DNA of 64,000 nucleotides. Source: JAUYIW01 sp043818555 (lineage in GTDB: Bacteria; Patescibacteriota; Patescibacteriia; UBA9934). The first letter of the stretch is position 1. Each line of letters opens with the position of its first letter. The stretch spans positions 1 through 64,000 of the forward strand of contig JBDRFP010000002.1 in the NCBI GenBank assembly GCA_043818555.1, written 5' to 3'. The notes below the pieces were generated by a model. The model was not told the origin of the DNA, ran no database searches, and saw only the letters and a list, made by a program, of their open reading frames with translations. Positions 32,209-39,562 of the stretch are shown piece by piece. A program made the translations under genes and the position numbers.

Positions 32209-32237
32209 TTGACAACATTACCGTTTTTGTTTATCAT
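32209..32237 (+). promoter_or_regulatory. Sigma-70 promoter (TTGACA-17-TATCAT)
   Basis: It drives the leader and gene pair 32400-34099, leaving a leader of about 155 nt. Confidence 0.75.
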
Positions 32238-32264
32238 CCTAGTAAATTCGAATTTCCTACGAAT

Positions 32265-32339
32265 ATGATTGCGAATAAAACAACGCTTACCCGATTGCAT
32301 CATCATGCAGAACCCTCTTTCAAGAAGAGATCTGTTTGA
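32265..32339 (+). CDS. Possible leader peptide with His-His-His (24 aa)
   Basis: An ATG about 20 nt after the predicted transcript start opens a 24-codon frame whose product starts MIANKTTLTRL and then has three consecutive CAT (His) codons at 32298-32306, ending FKKRSV. There is no Shine-Dalgarno. It stops before the terminator-like hairpin that abuts the next gene. The layout resembles leader-peptide attenuators, but chance cannot be excluded. Confidence 0.3.
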   Translation: MIANKTTLTRLHHHAEPSFKKRSV

Positions 32340-32399
32340 TTTTCGACTACTTTAGAAAACAGACCAGGCCCCTTCTTGAAAAAGAGGGGTCTTTATTTT
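32311..32399 (+). promoter_or_regulatory. Candidate transcription attenuator
   Basis: The 3' arm AAGAGGGGTCT (32382-32392), followed by TTTATTTT right up to the ATG at 32400, can pair with AGACCAGGCCCCTT (32361-32374) or with ACCCTCTTTCAAGAAG (32312-32327). A further pair TCTGTTT (32331-32337) / AAACAGA (32357-32363) overlaps the first. Several exclusive folds are therefore possible, at least two of them terminator-like. Confidence 0.5.
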
Positions 32400-33251
32400 A
32401 TGGAAAAAATCATGCAAATAATCACTAAATACGACGCAAAAGGCAAACAGAATGAATCCTATGCCCAATTGCGTCAACGCGTCGCCTCAATCGTATCGCA
32501 AGGCGAACGGTTAGTGTTGCTTACGTTTACCTGCTCTACAATTAACGCTCAGGAGATGTTTAGTCGTACGCCATGGAAGTATGTCGCTCTAGATCCACAA
32601 GGCAATAATCTTTCAAACGACATTCAAAGGCTGACACGAATCTTCACCGAAATAAAAACCATTTACCCCAACACATCGCTGAAAGTATTAATTGGTAACA
32701 CGGATCCATACTACATTTATACAAGGCAATTCGATGAACTCGCTTTTGACAAGGCAAGGCTGTGGTATGAGTTCGAGAAGCGATGGAACATATACAGGTT
32801 AAGACTTGAGCAGTGGATCAAAGAGCAGAATCCCGAATGCGACTGCGAAGTAGTCAGTTGGTACGAATTTGAAAAAGATATCGAAAAAAAAGGACGAAAT
32901 TTCGAACAAGAATTTGAAGACGCATTATTTGCGATCGATAATTGCGCTAGGCGGTCGGACTTAGACTGGGAGCTCAGGCAACTTAGTGCCCAGTTTGCTC
33001 CCGGCAAATATTTTGACGGCCTTGAACGGCCCGGCGATGATATGCTGCGCGATTGGGTAAGGCGAAAATTTGCCCAATACGCTGTCCAGGCTTTATGGAT
33101 TCGGCAATACATGCCAAGCGCAATCCTAATCCAAAATGAAAAACCAAGCGACCTTCGAACATCCATGTACCAACCGCTTGTGCGTGAGCAGCTAAATGAA
33201 GATTTTCCGGTTTTATATTTTTGTGGGGTTGACAATGAAGGATACCGGTAA
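32400..33251 (+). CDS. Unrecognised protein, paralogue pair member 1 (283 aa)
   Basis: It starts MEKIMQIITKYD, right after the attenuator-like hairpin. An alpha/beta start (LVLLTFTCSTINAQEMF) and a second strand (SLKVLIGNTDPYYIYTRQF) precede a long helix (KARLWYEFEKRWNIYRLRLEQWI) and a W-E segment (VVSWYEFEKD). The C-terminal motif AILIQNEKPSDLRTSMYQPL is shared with its neighbour, as S-IL-Q-EKP-DR--MYQL. The strand-helix order recalls cyclodipeptide synthases, but the usual catalytic Ser/Glu motifs are not seen. No nuclease or kinase motif. Function unknown. Confidence 0.6.
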   Translation: MEKIMQIITKYDAKGKQNESYAQLRQRVASIVSQGERLVLLTFTCSTINAQEMFSRTPWKYVALDPQGNNLSNDIQRLTRIFTEIKTIYPNTSLKVLIGNTDPYYIYTRQFDELAFDKARLWYEFEKRWNIYRLRLEQWIKEQNPECDCEVVSWYEFEKDIEKKGRNFEQEFEDALFAIDNCARRSDLDWELRQLSAQFAPGKYFDGLERPGDDMLRDWVRRKFAQYAVQALWIRQYMPSAILIQNEKPSDLRTSMYQPLVREQLNEDFPVLYFCGVDNEGYR

Positions 33252-33310
33252 ACAGCTCACCTCCTGAATCATGCGGCCTTGGCCAAAGGCCTCATGTCAA
33301 GGAGGTGAAA

Positions 33311-34099
33311 ATGTGTCCTAGGATTCTCCACAATGGGACGGTACAGACCGCCAACCGCGAACTACGTTCGTGTGTACATAAAATGACGCCAGCGGACCAA
33401 GCAGTTATCGGCATCCTGGAAAAATTCGAGAACGGTTCTGTCGGCAGCTTGTCGATGGTAAATCCGACAGGGGTGTACAAGCGTATTCAATGTCGACCAA
33501 TCCAACTTTTAGGATTCTCTTGCCTGGCAACATATTCGGGAAGAGAGGAGCTAATCCCGGAGATCAATCAAACCTACTTTTTCCGCAATTCCAAATACGT
33601 CAATCGGATCGAACGATTACGCGCGGATTTACTGCGGACAGGGATCGATTTAGAAGTCGAGATCATCCTGCCCGACACCGAGCCTATCAGAACCTGGGGT
33701 TGGGGAACGGATCAGGAAGAACTTACATACTACTGCGAGTGTATGCGTGATGACTTCCAATTGTCTGATGGCTGGAAAGTAACGATCTGGTCGGAAATCG
33801 AAGCTCAACTTGAAAAGCCTATCGACTTTTCGACCTGGGTTGTATGGGCAGGGTCAAAGCCTTTGCTTATCTCACAAGTCGTGGCGCACCTTCGACAATT
33901 CAAATCAATTAAGTTCCCAAAAGGTGTAGAGTGGTCTGCGCTTCGTCAAGTTGCGGCTTATGCCATGGAAGGATTTGTGCTCGAGCAGCTGCGCTCTGAG
34001 TCAATACTGGCGCAATCCGAAAAGCCTTACGATCGCAAGGATCGTATGTACCAGTTGTGTCGAAATACTCCGCTACCAATCATTCACCCATTTATTTAG
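33311..34099 (+). CDS. Unrecognised protein, paralogue pair member 2 (262 aa)
   Basis: It starts MCPRILHNGTVQ, 5-6 nt after a strong AAGGAGG. Segments match member 1 in order: a strand (IQLLGFSCLATYSGREELIPE), a strand with Asp-Thr (VEIILPDTEPIRTWGWG), a helix (QEELTYYCECMRDDF), a W segment (VTIWSEIEAQ), and the closing motif SILAQSEKPYDRKDRMYQL. Member 1 ends 59 nt upstream and an imperfect hairpin lies between (33270-33296), so the two form an operon. Function unknown. A terminator follows at 34179-34212. Confidence 0.6.
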   Translation: MCPRILHNGTVQTANRELRSCVHKMTPADQAVIGILEKFENGSVGSLSMVNPTGVYKRIQCRPIQLLGFSCLATYSGREELIPEINQTYFFRNSKYVNRIERLRADLLRTGIDLEVEIILPDTEPIRTWGWGTDQEELTYYCECMRDDFQLSDGWKVTIWSEIEAQLEKPIDFSTWVVWAGSKPLLISQVVAHLRQFKSIKFPKGVEWSALRQVAAYAMEGFVLEQLRSESILAQSEKPYDRKDRMYQLCRNTPLPIIHPFI

Positions 34100-34178
34100 G
34101 AGGGGACATGGGACTTCAATGGAGGACGCTACACCGTAGCGTGGGCGGAATCGCGTGTCACGAAGTCGTGACATTTTC

Positions 34179-34212
34179 CTCCGATAGCTTAGGCTGTCGG
34201 GGGATTTTTCTT
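34179..34212 (+). terminator. Intrinsic terminator
   Basis: CCTCCGATAGC pairs with GCTGTCGGGGG around TTAG, followed by ATTTTTCTTTT. Confidence 0.85.
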
Positions 34213-34247
34213 TTGAGTCGAAGGTCAGAATGTCAAAAGTCTAACCT

Positions 34248-35975
34248 CTAACACCCAGCCCCTAGCTCCTCTGAGATACGCAGGTCTACCACGTGGCCCT
34301 GCAAACTTCGATTGCCGTTCCACTCGTTCACATTGATCTCGTAGACCACATCGATCATGTCTCCCATGTTCAACTTCTTAGCCCATTTACCAAAGCCAAA
34401 TGCAATCATATTCCAAACAGACCCTTCAGGAGGATTCACACTTAGCTTTAAATGCTTACCCTCCTTCCCAACAGCGTTAGCCGTCATCACTTGAAGCCCG
34501 CGGGCGACAAAAAGAGGTTTGGGGTTGCCCTTTCCAAACGGAGCAAATCTCTGCAATGTTTCATAAAGTTCCCAGTCGATCTTGCCGAGCGGCAACTCGG
34601 CATCGATCTCAATTGCCGACTGCGGCTCGTTAATTCCAAAAAACTCATCAGCAAACTCGGTGACTTTTTGACGAAATTGCTCGACATGATCAAGCGTCGC
34701 CAGCGATAGCCCGCATGCCTGAGGATGGCCACCGGCTTTGATAAAAATATCACCGCACGAGTGCATTGCCTCCACCAAATGGAGTCCACCCGCACTACGA
34801 CCCGACCCAACAAACTGATTTTCAATCTTGGTAAGCGCAAAAGCTGGCACGCCAAACTCACTCACCAACTTCCCTGCTACCAAACCAACTATCCCCGGCG
34901 CCCACACCTCGCTCCACACAATGTATACTGAGCACTTTTGATCCTCCACAACCATTTCACGCGCTTCGGCATACGCGACTTCGGTCGCTTTTTGGCGTTC
35001 ACGATTTAAGATTTCGAGCTCAGCGGCGCGGTCGGCAGCCTCACGATCATCAGTCGCGATTAAGGTCTTAAACGCAATTTCCGCCGACGACATGCGCCCA
35101 GCTGCGTTGAGGCGTGGCCCAATCCTGAATCCAATCGCCTGCGTATCAATTTCGCCCAACTTAGTTCGTGAAGACTCGATGATCTTTTTTAACCCTGGCC
35201 GCCGAGTCTTATTGAGTACCACAAGCCCAAACTTTTCAAGTGCCCGATTCTCACCTGTGATCGGCATAACATCGGTAACTGTTGCGATTGCGACCAAATC
35301 GAGATACCACTTTTCGTGTCCGTCCGGCAGGTCAGCGCCGCGTTTTCGAGCTTCACGAATTAACGCTGTCGCAAACTTAAACGCTACGCCTGTGCCGCAA
35401 AGATCTTTATTTGGATACGCGTCCTCGAGCAGCGGATGGATAATCGTCGCGCGTGCAGGCAGATCACTAGCGAGCTGATGGTGGTCGCAAATAATTACAT
35501 CCATGCCAAGCTCGTGCGCGCGATTCAGCTCACTGGCGTTCGATGTACCGCAGTCGACTGTTATGATTAAATTGACACCATCCCGATGCAATTTATCGAT
35601 CGTATGCATTACCACGCCATAACCGTCGCGCTCTCGATCAGGCAGGTAAGCTTCGACATCGAGTGCCGAACCGCGTAGCCCGACTCCCGGTGTCGAGCTA
35701 GCCACGTCATGCAACACATTCCAAAGCAAAGCCGATCCGCAAACGCCATCAGCGTCGTAATCACCATGAACAACTATTTTATCACCTCGCTCTAAAGCCA
35801 AAAAAACGCGATCTACCGCGTCCTGCATTTTTCTGAATAGCGACGGGTCAAGCACATCCTCCCACCTTGGATGTAAGAAATCCTCTCTGTCCTCCGTCTT
35901 AATCCGACGGTTGAGCAAAAGCTGCTCAACAACATCGTCCGACCTTCGCTCAGCTACTTTCCATTGTTTATTCAT
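34248..35975 (-). CDS. recJ: Single-strand DNA exonuclease RecJ
   Basis: This 575-aa DHH/DHHA1 phosphoesterase degrades single-stranded DNA 5' to 3' in recombination and mismatch repair. Motifs are KIVVHGDYDADGVCGSALL (I, about residue 74), LIITVDCGTSN (II), VIICDHHQLA (III, the DHH) and AIGFRIGPRLNAAGRM. The DHHA1 domain contains GSGRSAGGLHLVEAM..AGGHPQACGLSL, and an OB fold closes the protein. The ATG at 35975 is chosen over a TTG 6 nt upstream because a TAAGAT box lies 6 nt before it (leaderless style). Confidence 0.97.
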   Translation of the reverse strand: MNKQWKVAERRSDDVVEQLLLNRRIKTEDREDFLHPRWEDVLDPSLFRKMQDAVDRVFLALERGDKIVVHGDYDADGVCGSALLWNVLHDVASSTPGVGLRGSALDVEAYLPDRERDGYGVVMHTIDKLHRDGVNLIITVDCGTSNASELNRAHELGMDVIICDHHQLASDLPARATIIHPLLEDAYPNKDLCGTGVAFKFATALIREARKRGADLPDGHEKWYLDLVAIATVTDVMPITGENRALEKFGLVVLNKTRRPGLKKIIESSRTKLGEIDTQAIGFRIGPRLNAAGRMSSAEIAFKTLIATDDREAADRAAELEILNRERQKATEVAYAEAREMVVEDQKCSVYIVWSEVWAPGIVGLVAGKLVSEFGVPAFALTKIENQFVGSGRSAGGLHLVEAMHSCGDIFIKAGGHPQACGLSLATLDHVEQFRQKVTEFADEFFGINEPQSAIEIDAELPLGKIDWELYETLQRFAPFGKGNPKPLFVARGLQVMTANAVGKEGKHLKLSVNPPEGSVWNMIAFGFGKWAKKLNMGDMIDVVYEINVNEWNGNRSLQGHVVDLRISEELGAGC

Positions 35976-35987
35976 GCACAAATCTTA

Positions 35988-36027
35988 CCAGAAAAAAAAG
36001 AAGCGCGCCACTTGGACGCGCACTAGT
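35988..36027 (-). terminator. Intrinsic terminator
   Basis: On the minus strand GTGCGCGTCC-AAGT-GGCGCGC is followed by TTCTTTTTTTT. It ends the cold-shock-like gene. Confidence 0.85.
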
Positions 36028-36030
36028 AGG

Positions 36031-36690
36031 TTACCCTGTCATTCTCGGGTTCAGAGCCTCTTGGAGTCTCTGTACGATTCGTTCATGAGTCGGGATCTCT
36101 CCGCTGATCACCGGGTCGTCGCAATCAACGAAGACGCCTTCCTCGTTCTGCCTTTGGAACTTGCGGAAGTAGAGAGTCTTTCCGCTTTTTGACGGCCTAC
36201 TGGCTACAATGGACTCACCGTCCCAGTTCTTCCAGTACGCCAGGAAGTGGTCCATGGTTCTGCCAAGCCACCAAGCCTTTGCCGGGGCCTGTTCGACCCC
36301 CTCCACAAGAGAATTGCGACCGACAAAAATTCTGTACACCGTTAGGCTCTTTTCGATTTTCTGACACGCGTCATACTCATCTTCAAAAAACCATGTTGAC
36401 ACAACCGGGGACAAGCCGCCAGGATGCTGTCTCCTGTTGGGGCTACCCCTGAAGCATACCCGGTCATCAACTTTGACATCTCGAGTTCTATCCGGTACAT
36501 AGTCTACCCCGACCATCCGACCGCGTTCCGTTACCCAGGCGAACTTTTGATTGTCCACCTTGAAATAGTATTCGAGCCCAGACTCATCTTCTGTGATGAA
36601 CCCATAGCCCATATTTGGGTTGTACCACCTTACAACTCCTCGTCGACACTTTGGCCACTCTCTTGTCTCTCTATCCCTGTCATTCACCAT
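36031..36690 (-). CDS. Protein with N-terminal cold-shock-like domain
   Basis: This protein of about 219 aa starts at the second of two ATGs after CGGAGGAA. Residues 15-75 (RGVVRWYNPNMGYGFITEDESGLEYYFKVDN) match the RNP1/RNP2 strands of a cold-shock/S1-like OB fold (compare GxVKWFNxxKGYGFI), with an extra insertion before the last strands (VDDRVCFRG). The C-terminal 130 residues are not recognised (WFFEDEYDACQKIEKS, KAWWLGRTMDHFLAYW). It probably binds single-stranded nucleic acid. It has its own TTGACA promoter and terminator. Confidence 0.75.
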   Translation of the reverse strand: MVNDRDRETREWPKCRRGVVRWYNPNMGYGFITEDESGLEYYFKVDNQKFAWVTERGRMVGVDYVPDRTRDVKVDDRVCFRGSPNRRQHPGGLSPVVSTWFFEDEYDACQKIEKSLTVYRIFVGRNSLVEGVEQAPAKAWWLGRTMDHFLAYWKNWDGESIVASRPSKSGKTLYFRKFQRQNEEGVFVDCDDPVISGEIPTHERIVQRLQEALNPRMTG

Positions 36691-36726
36691 CATTTCCTCC
36701 GCTTTGACACTGAATTGTGACGCTAA

Positions 36727-36755
36727 AGTGTATCACTAAATTAGATTCCTGTCAA
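36727..36755 (-). promoter_or_regulatory. Sigma-70 promoter (TTGACA-17-TACACT)
   Basis: The minus-strand -35 is 36755-36750 and the -10 is 36732-36727. It drives the cold-shock-like gene. Confidence 0.8.
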
Positions 36756-36756
36756 C

Positions 36757-36785
36757 AAAACAACCGCCAAGGACGGTCGTTTTAT
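36757..36785 (-). terminator. Intrinsic terminator
   Basis: On the minus strand AACGACCGTCC-TTGG-CGGTTGTT is followed by TTG. It ends the 31-aa gene. Confidence 0.65.
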
Positions 36786-36793
36786 TCAAGCAT

Positions 36794-36889
36794 CTAGAAG
36801 CCGAAGCTAAGACTGAAAAACACCATTGTAAAAGCGATTATGGCCGCAACCACTGCCCACCCTGTCCGAACCTTTGGTTGTTTTTTCAT
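36794..36889 (-). CDS. 31-aa single-pass membrane peptide
   Basis: A 31-codon gene encodes a peptide that starts MKKQPKVRTG and continues as one hydrophobic segment ending FFSLSFGF. A perfect TATAAT box (36903-36898) lies 8 nt before the ATG, so the mRNA would be leaderless, and a terminator follows. The positive-inside N-terminus plus a single segment is typical of small regulatory or assembly membrane peptides. No family can be named for so short a product. Confidence 0.5.
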   Translation of the reverse strand: MKKQPKVRTGWAVVAAIIAFTMVFFSLSFGF

Positions 36890-36894
36890 ACAGA

Positions 36895-36968
36895 TTGATT
36901 ATATCAGATCGTAAATCTACTGACTACTGCCTCCTGACTTTATGACTTTCAACTTTCTGACTTTAGAC
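36895..36968. repeat. TACTGACTACTG and GACTTT word repeats
   Basis: This spacer upstream of the 31-aa gene and downstream of lepA is made of CTACTGACTACTGCCTC followed by GACTTTATGACTTTCAACTTTCTGACTTT-type units. Confidence 0.65.
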
Positions 36969-36970
36969 TC

Positions 36971-38773
36971 CTATCTCTTCAACACCTTCAAATACGCCTC
37001 GCTTGGAATCCTCACCTTCCCCTTCCCATGCGCGAGCATTTTCTTCTTTCCTTTCTTCTGCTTTTCGAGCAGCTTGCGCTTACGGGTTACATCGCCTCCG
37101 TAAAGCTTTTCCGTAACATCCTTTCTAAGCGCAGAGATCCTTTCAGATGCTACGATTTTGCCGCCAACCGCTGCCTGAAGTTTAATAACATACTGCTGTT
37201 TTGGAATCGACTCTTTAAGAGACTGTACAACTTTACGGCCAATTCTCTCTGCCTCTTTTCGATATGCAAAAGTGGCAAGCGCGTCGACCGGCTCTTCGGC
37301 TACGAGAATATTGAGCCTCACAATGTCGCCGGTTCGATACGCTACAACTTCATAATTCATTGACGCAAAACCGCTTGAGACGCTTTTTAGTTTATCGTAA
37401 AAGTCAACGATTATTTCAGCAAGCGGAATTTCGTAGCGAAGAATTGCGCGGCCTTCGGAAAGAAACTCGGTATTTTTGTATATTCCGTGACGCTCCTGAA
37501 CCAGTGTCATGACATTCCCAATGTAGTCAGATGGCGTAATAATATCAACTGCCGCCCAAGGCTCTTCTATTCTATCAACAATTGACGAGTCCGGCAGGTC
37601 AAGAGCGCTTTTCACAATGTGCGGTTCTTGAACACTTTTTTGATACACCTTGTAAGCCACTGAAGGAACCGTGACAATCAGATGAATACCAAATTCACGC
37701 TCCAGCCGTTCTTTCAAAATCTCAAGATGAAGCATGCCGAGTAGCCCGCAACGAAAGCCGTAACCGAGCGCAGGCGAATGTTCTGGTTCAAAAATCAATG
37801 CAGCGTCGTTCAGCTTAAGCCTTTCCATGGCATCGCGTAGCGCCGAATAGTCGTCGCCCTCTTCCGGGAAGACGCCGGCAAAAACCATTGGTTGCACTTC
37901 TCGGTAGCCTGCAAGGGACTTTACATCTGCAACGCTGTCAATGGTCATCGTGTCACCAACTCGGCAGGCGCTAATGTCCTTAAAGCCTGTTACAACATAG
38001 CCGATCTGACCTGTCTCAAGTTCTGGCATTGGGTCAAACCCAGGCTTTAGAGCCCCTACTTCAAGCATCTCCGTAGACGCTCGAGTTGCCATCATTTTCA
38101 TCCTGTCACGCGCGCGGAACTTGCCGTCAACAACCCGCACATACGCAACAACGCCACGATAATCGTCGTAGAACGAATCAAACACCAACGCTCGCGCCGG
38201 CTCAACTTCCTTGCCCTTAGGCTGCGGAATTTTTTCGACCACAATATCCAGTAGCTCGCCAACTCCCTCACCGGTCTTTGCAGACACTGAAAAAATATCT
38301 TCCGGCTTACAGCCAACCAGCTGCGTCAGCTCCTTCCTACGAGCTTCAATGTCAGCTGCCGGAAGGTCAATTTTATTTAAAACTGGGATGATTTCAAGAT
38401 TCTGATCCAGCGCCAAGTACAAGTTGCCGATTGTTTGAGCCTGTACACCTTGAGTAGCGTCAACGAGAAGAATCGCCCCCTCAACAGCTGCAAGCGATCG
38501 GCTCACCTCATAGTTAAAATCAACATGCCCCGGAGTATCAATTAAGTTTAGTGTGTACTCCTTGCCGTCTTTGACATGCTTCATTCGGACAGGCGCAAGC
38601 TTGATTGTAATCCCACGTTCGCGCTCAAGATCCATACTGTCGAGAACCTGCTCCTGCATATTTCTCTTTTCAATCGTGCCTGTGATCTCAAGCAACCGAT
38701 CGGCAAGGGTAGACTTGCCGTGGTCGATGTGCGCAATAATGCAAAAGTTTCGGATTTGATTTTGGTTGGTCAC
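36971..38773 (-). CDS. lepA: Translation elongation factor 4 (LepA)
   Basis: This 600-aa translational GTPase back-translocates or remodels stalled ribosomes. Domain order is G domain (IAHIDHGKSTLADRLL with G1 at about residue 18, RGITIKLAP G2, LIDTPGHVDF G3, NKIDLP G4, SAKTG G5), domains II and III, an EF-G V-like domain, and the LepA-specific C-terminal domain ending KVRIPSEAYLKVLKR. Length is typical. The spacer upstream includes AGTAAGTAG words and an AACCCTGAAGG hairpin. Confidence 0.98.
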   Translation of the reverse strand: MTNQNQIRNFCIIAHIDHGKSTLADRLLEITGTIEKRNMQEQVLDSMDLERERGITIKLAPVRMKHVKDGKEYTLNLIDTPGHVDFNYEVSRSLAAVEGAILLVDATQGVQAQTIGNLYLALDQNLEIIPVLNKIDLPAADIEARRKELTQLVGCKPEDIFSVSAKTGEGVGELLDIVVEKIPQPKGKEVEPARALVFDSFYDDYRGVVAYVRVVDGKFRARDRMKMMATRASTEMLEVGALKPGFDPMPELETGQIGYVVTGFKDISACRVGDTMTIDSVADVKSLAGYREVQPMVFAGVFPEEGDDYSALRDAMERLKLNDAALIFEPEHSPALGYGFRCGLLGMLHLEILKERLEREFGIHLIVTVPSVAYKVYQKSVQEPHIVKSALDLPDSSIVDRIEEPWAAVDIITPSDYIGNVMTLVQERHGIYKNTEFLSEGRAILRYEIPLAEIIVDFYDKLKSVSSGFASMNYEVVAYRTGDIVRLNILVAEEPVDALATFAYRKEAERIGRKVVQSLKESIPKQQYVIKLQAAVGGKIVASERISALRKDVTEKLYGGDVTRKRKLLEKQKKGKKKMLAHGKGKVRIPSEAYLKVLKR

Positions 38774-38849
38774 AGGCGTGAGTAAGTAGATAGTAGTAAG
38801 TAGTCAAAGGGTACAATAAATTGGCGATTCTGTCGAGATGTTGGCAGGT

Positions 38850-38890
38850 TCAACCCTGAAGGTTGCTGCAACCTTCAGGGTTGAACCTGC
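38850..38890. repeat. AACCCTGAAGGTTGC hairpin repeat
   Basis: GGTTCAACCCTGAAGGTTGC and its inverted partner GCAACCTTCAGGGTTGAACC form an almost perfect long hairpin. The same word pair recurs at 39526-39562. Confidence 0.85.
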
Positions 38891-38894
38891 ACGC

Positions 38895-38923
38895 TTGACC
38901 AAATCGACCAAAACTGCTAACCT
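38895..38923 (+). promoter_or_regulatory. Sigma-70 promoter (TTGACC-17-TAACCT)
   Basis: It precedes the RpoA-CTD-like gene at 38954. Confidence 0.75.
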
Positions 38924-38953
38924 TGCCTCAGCGCCCTAACAAAGGAGACTTAA

Positions 38954-39484
38954 ATGTCGCACGAACCATTGACTCTCGAAGCCGCCCGCGAGCGAGGACT
39001 GTACAAAATGCTCGCGTCTTCAATACGAGCGCTACAGGTAGGCAAGCATGAACTCAACCTAGGCTGGGAGACGGCCTACAATTTGGAAAGACGAGGTATC
39101 GTCTGCATCTTCCAACTGTGTGAGCTTACCCTAGATCAGTCATCCCCTATCTGCCATGCGCTAGATAGTGTGGAGATCGAATCAGCTCTAAAAAAAATTA
39201 GGCTAGGATACGGCATGAGCTTCAGCGACGAGCTCAAGCACGCTCTACTCAATGAGCCGACCCTGCTGGAGGGACTAGACAGGGTGATCGAAGTCCTGAC
39301 AGCTGAAGGAACGGCTAAGCGAACCGAACTCAATGCGCTCGACCGCGACCTAGGAGCGCTCAAGATGATCCAACGGGAACTGACTGGCGAGGAAGAGCCA
39401 GAATCTATCGATAGAGCCAGCGATTCTGATCCGTCGCTCGATGACCTTCCGCAGGACATCTGCCCGAGAGCAAATGGATCCTAG
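38954..39484 (+). CDS. RpoA C-terminal-domain-like protein
   Basis: This 176-aa protein has AAAGGAGA upstream of its ATG. Residues 28-83 align without gaps to the C-terminal domain of the RNA polymerase alpha subunit: ELNLGWETAYNLERRGI corresponds to the ELxLSVRAYNALKRAGI helix, then IFQLCELTL and a helix-hairpin-helix followed by IRLGYGMSF. The DNA-contact Arg265 position is Glu and the Asn268 position is Tyr. It therefore probably does not bind UP-element DNA the usual way. The rest is helical and acidic. No polymerase assembly domain is present. It has its own promoter and terminator. Confidence 0.65.
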   Translation: MSHEPLTLEAARERGLYKMLASSIRALQVGKHELNLGWETAYNLERRGIVCIFQLCELTLDQSSPICHALDSVEIESALKKIRLGYGMSFSDELKHALLNEPTLLEGLDRVIEVLTAEGTAKRTELNALDRDLGALKMIQRELTGEEEPESIDRASDSDPSLDDLPQDICPRANGS

Positions 39485-39486
39485 GG

Positions 39487-39522
39487 ACAAACAACCCGCT
39501 TGCGCGATCGCAGGCGGGTTTC
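39487..39522 (+). terminator. Intrinsic terminator
   Basis: AACCCGCTTGCGCGATCGCAGGCGGGTT forms a stem around GCGCGATCGC, followed by TCTTATT. Confidence 0.7.
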
Positions 39523-39525
39523 TTA

Positions 39526-39562
39526 TTAACCCTGAAGGTTGCTGCAACCTTCAGGGTTAAGC
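39526..39562. repeat. TTAACCCTGAAGGTTGCTGC hairpin repeat
   Basis: This is a perfect inverted repeat of the AACCCTGAAGGTTGC word. It abuts the mnmA stop codon. Confidence 0.85.

Noticed and set aside
33270..33296. Terminator between the paralogous pair
   Set aside because: The hairpin has no T-run and a Shine-Dalgarno follows at once, so it is at most an RNA-stability or processing element.
32400..34099. Cyclodipeptide synthase pair
   Set aside because: Strand-helix order is reminiscent, but the catalytic Ser and Tyr-x3-Glu motifs do not line up. A function is not claimed.
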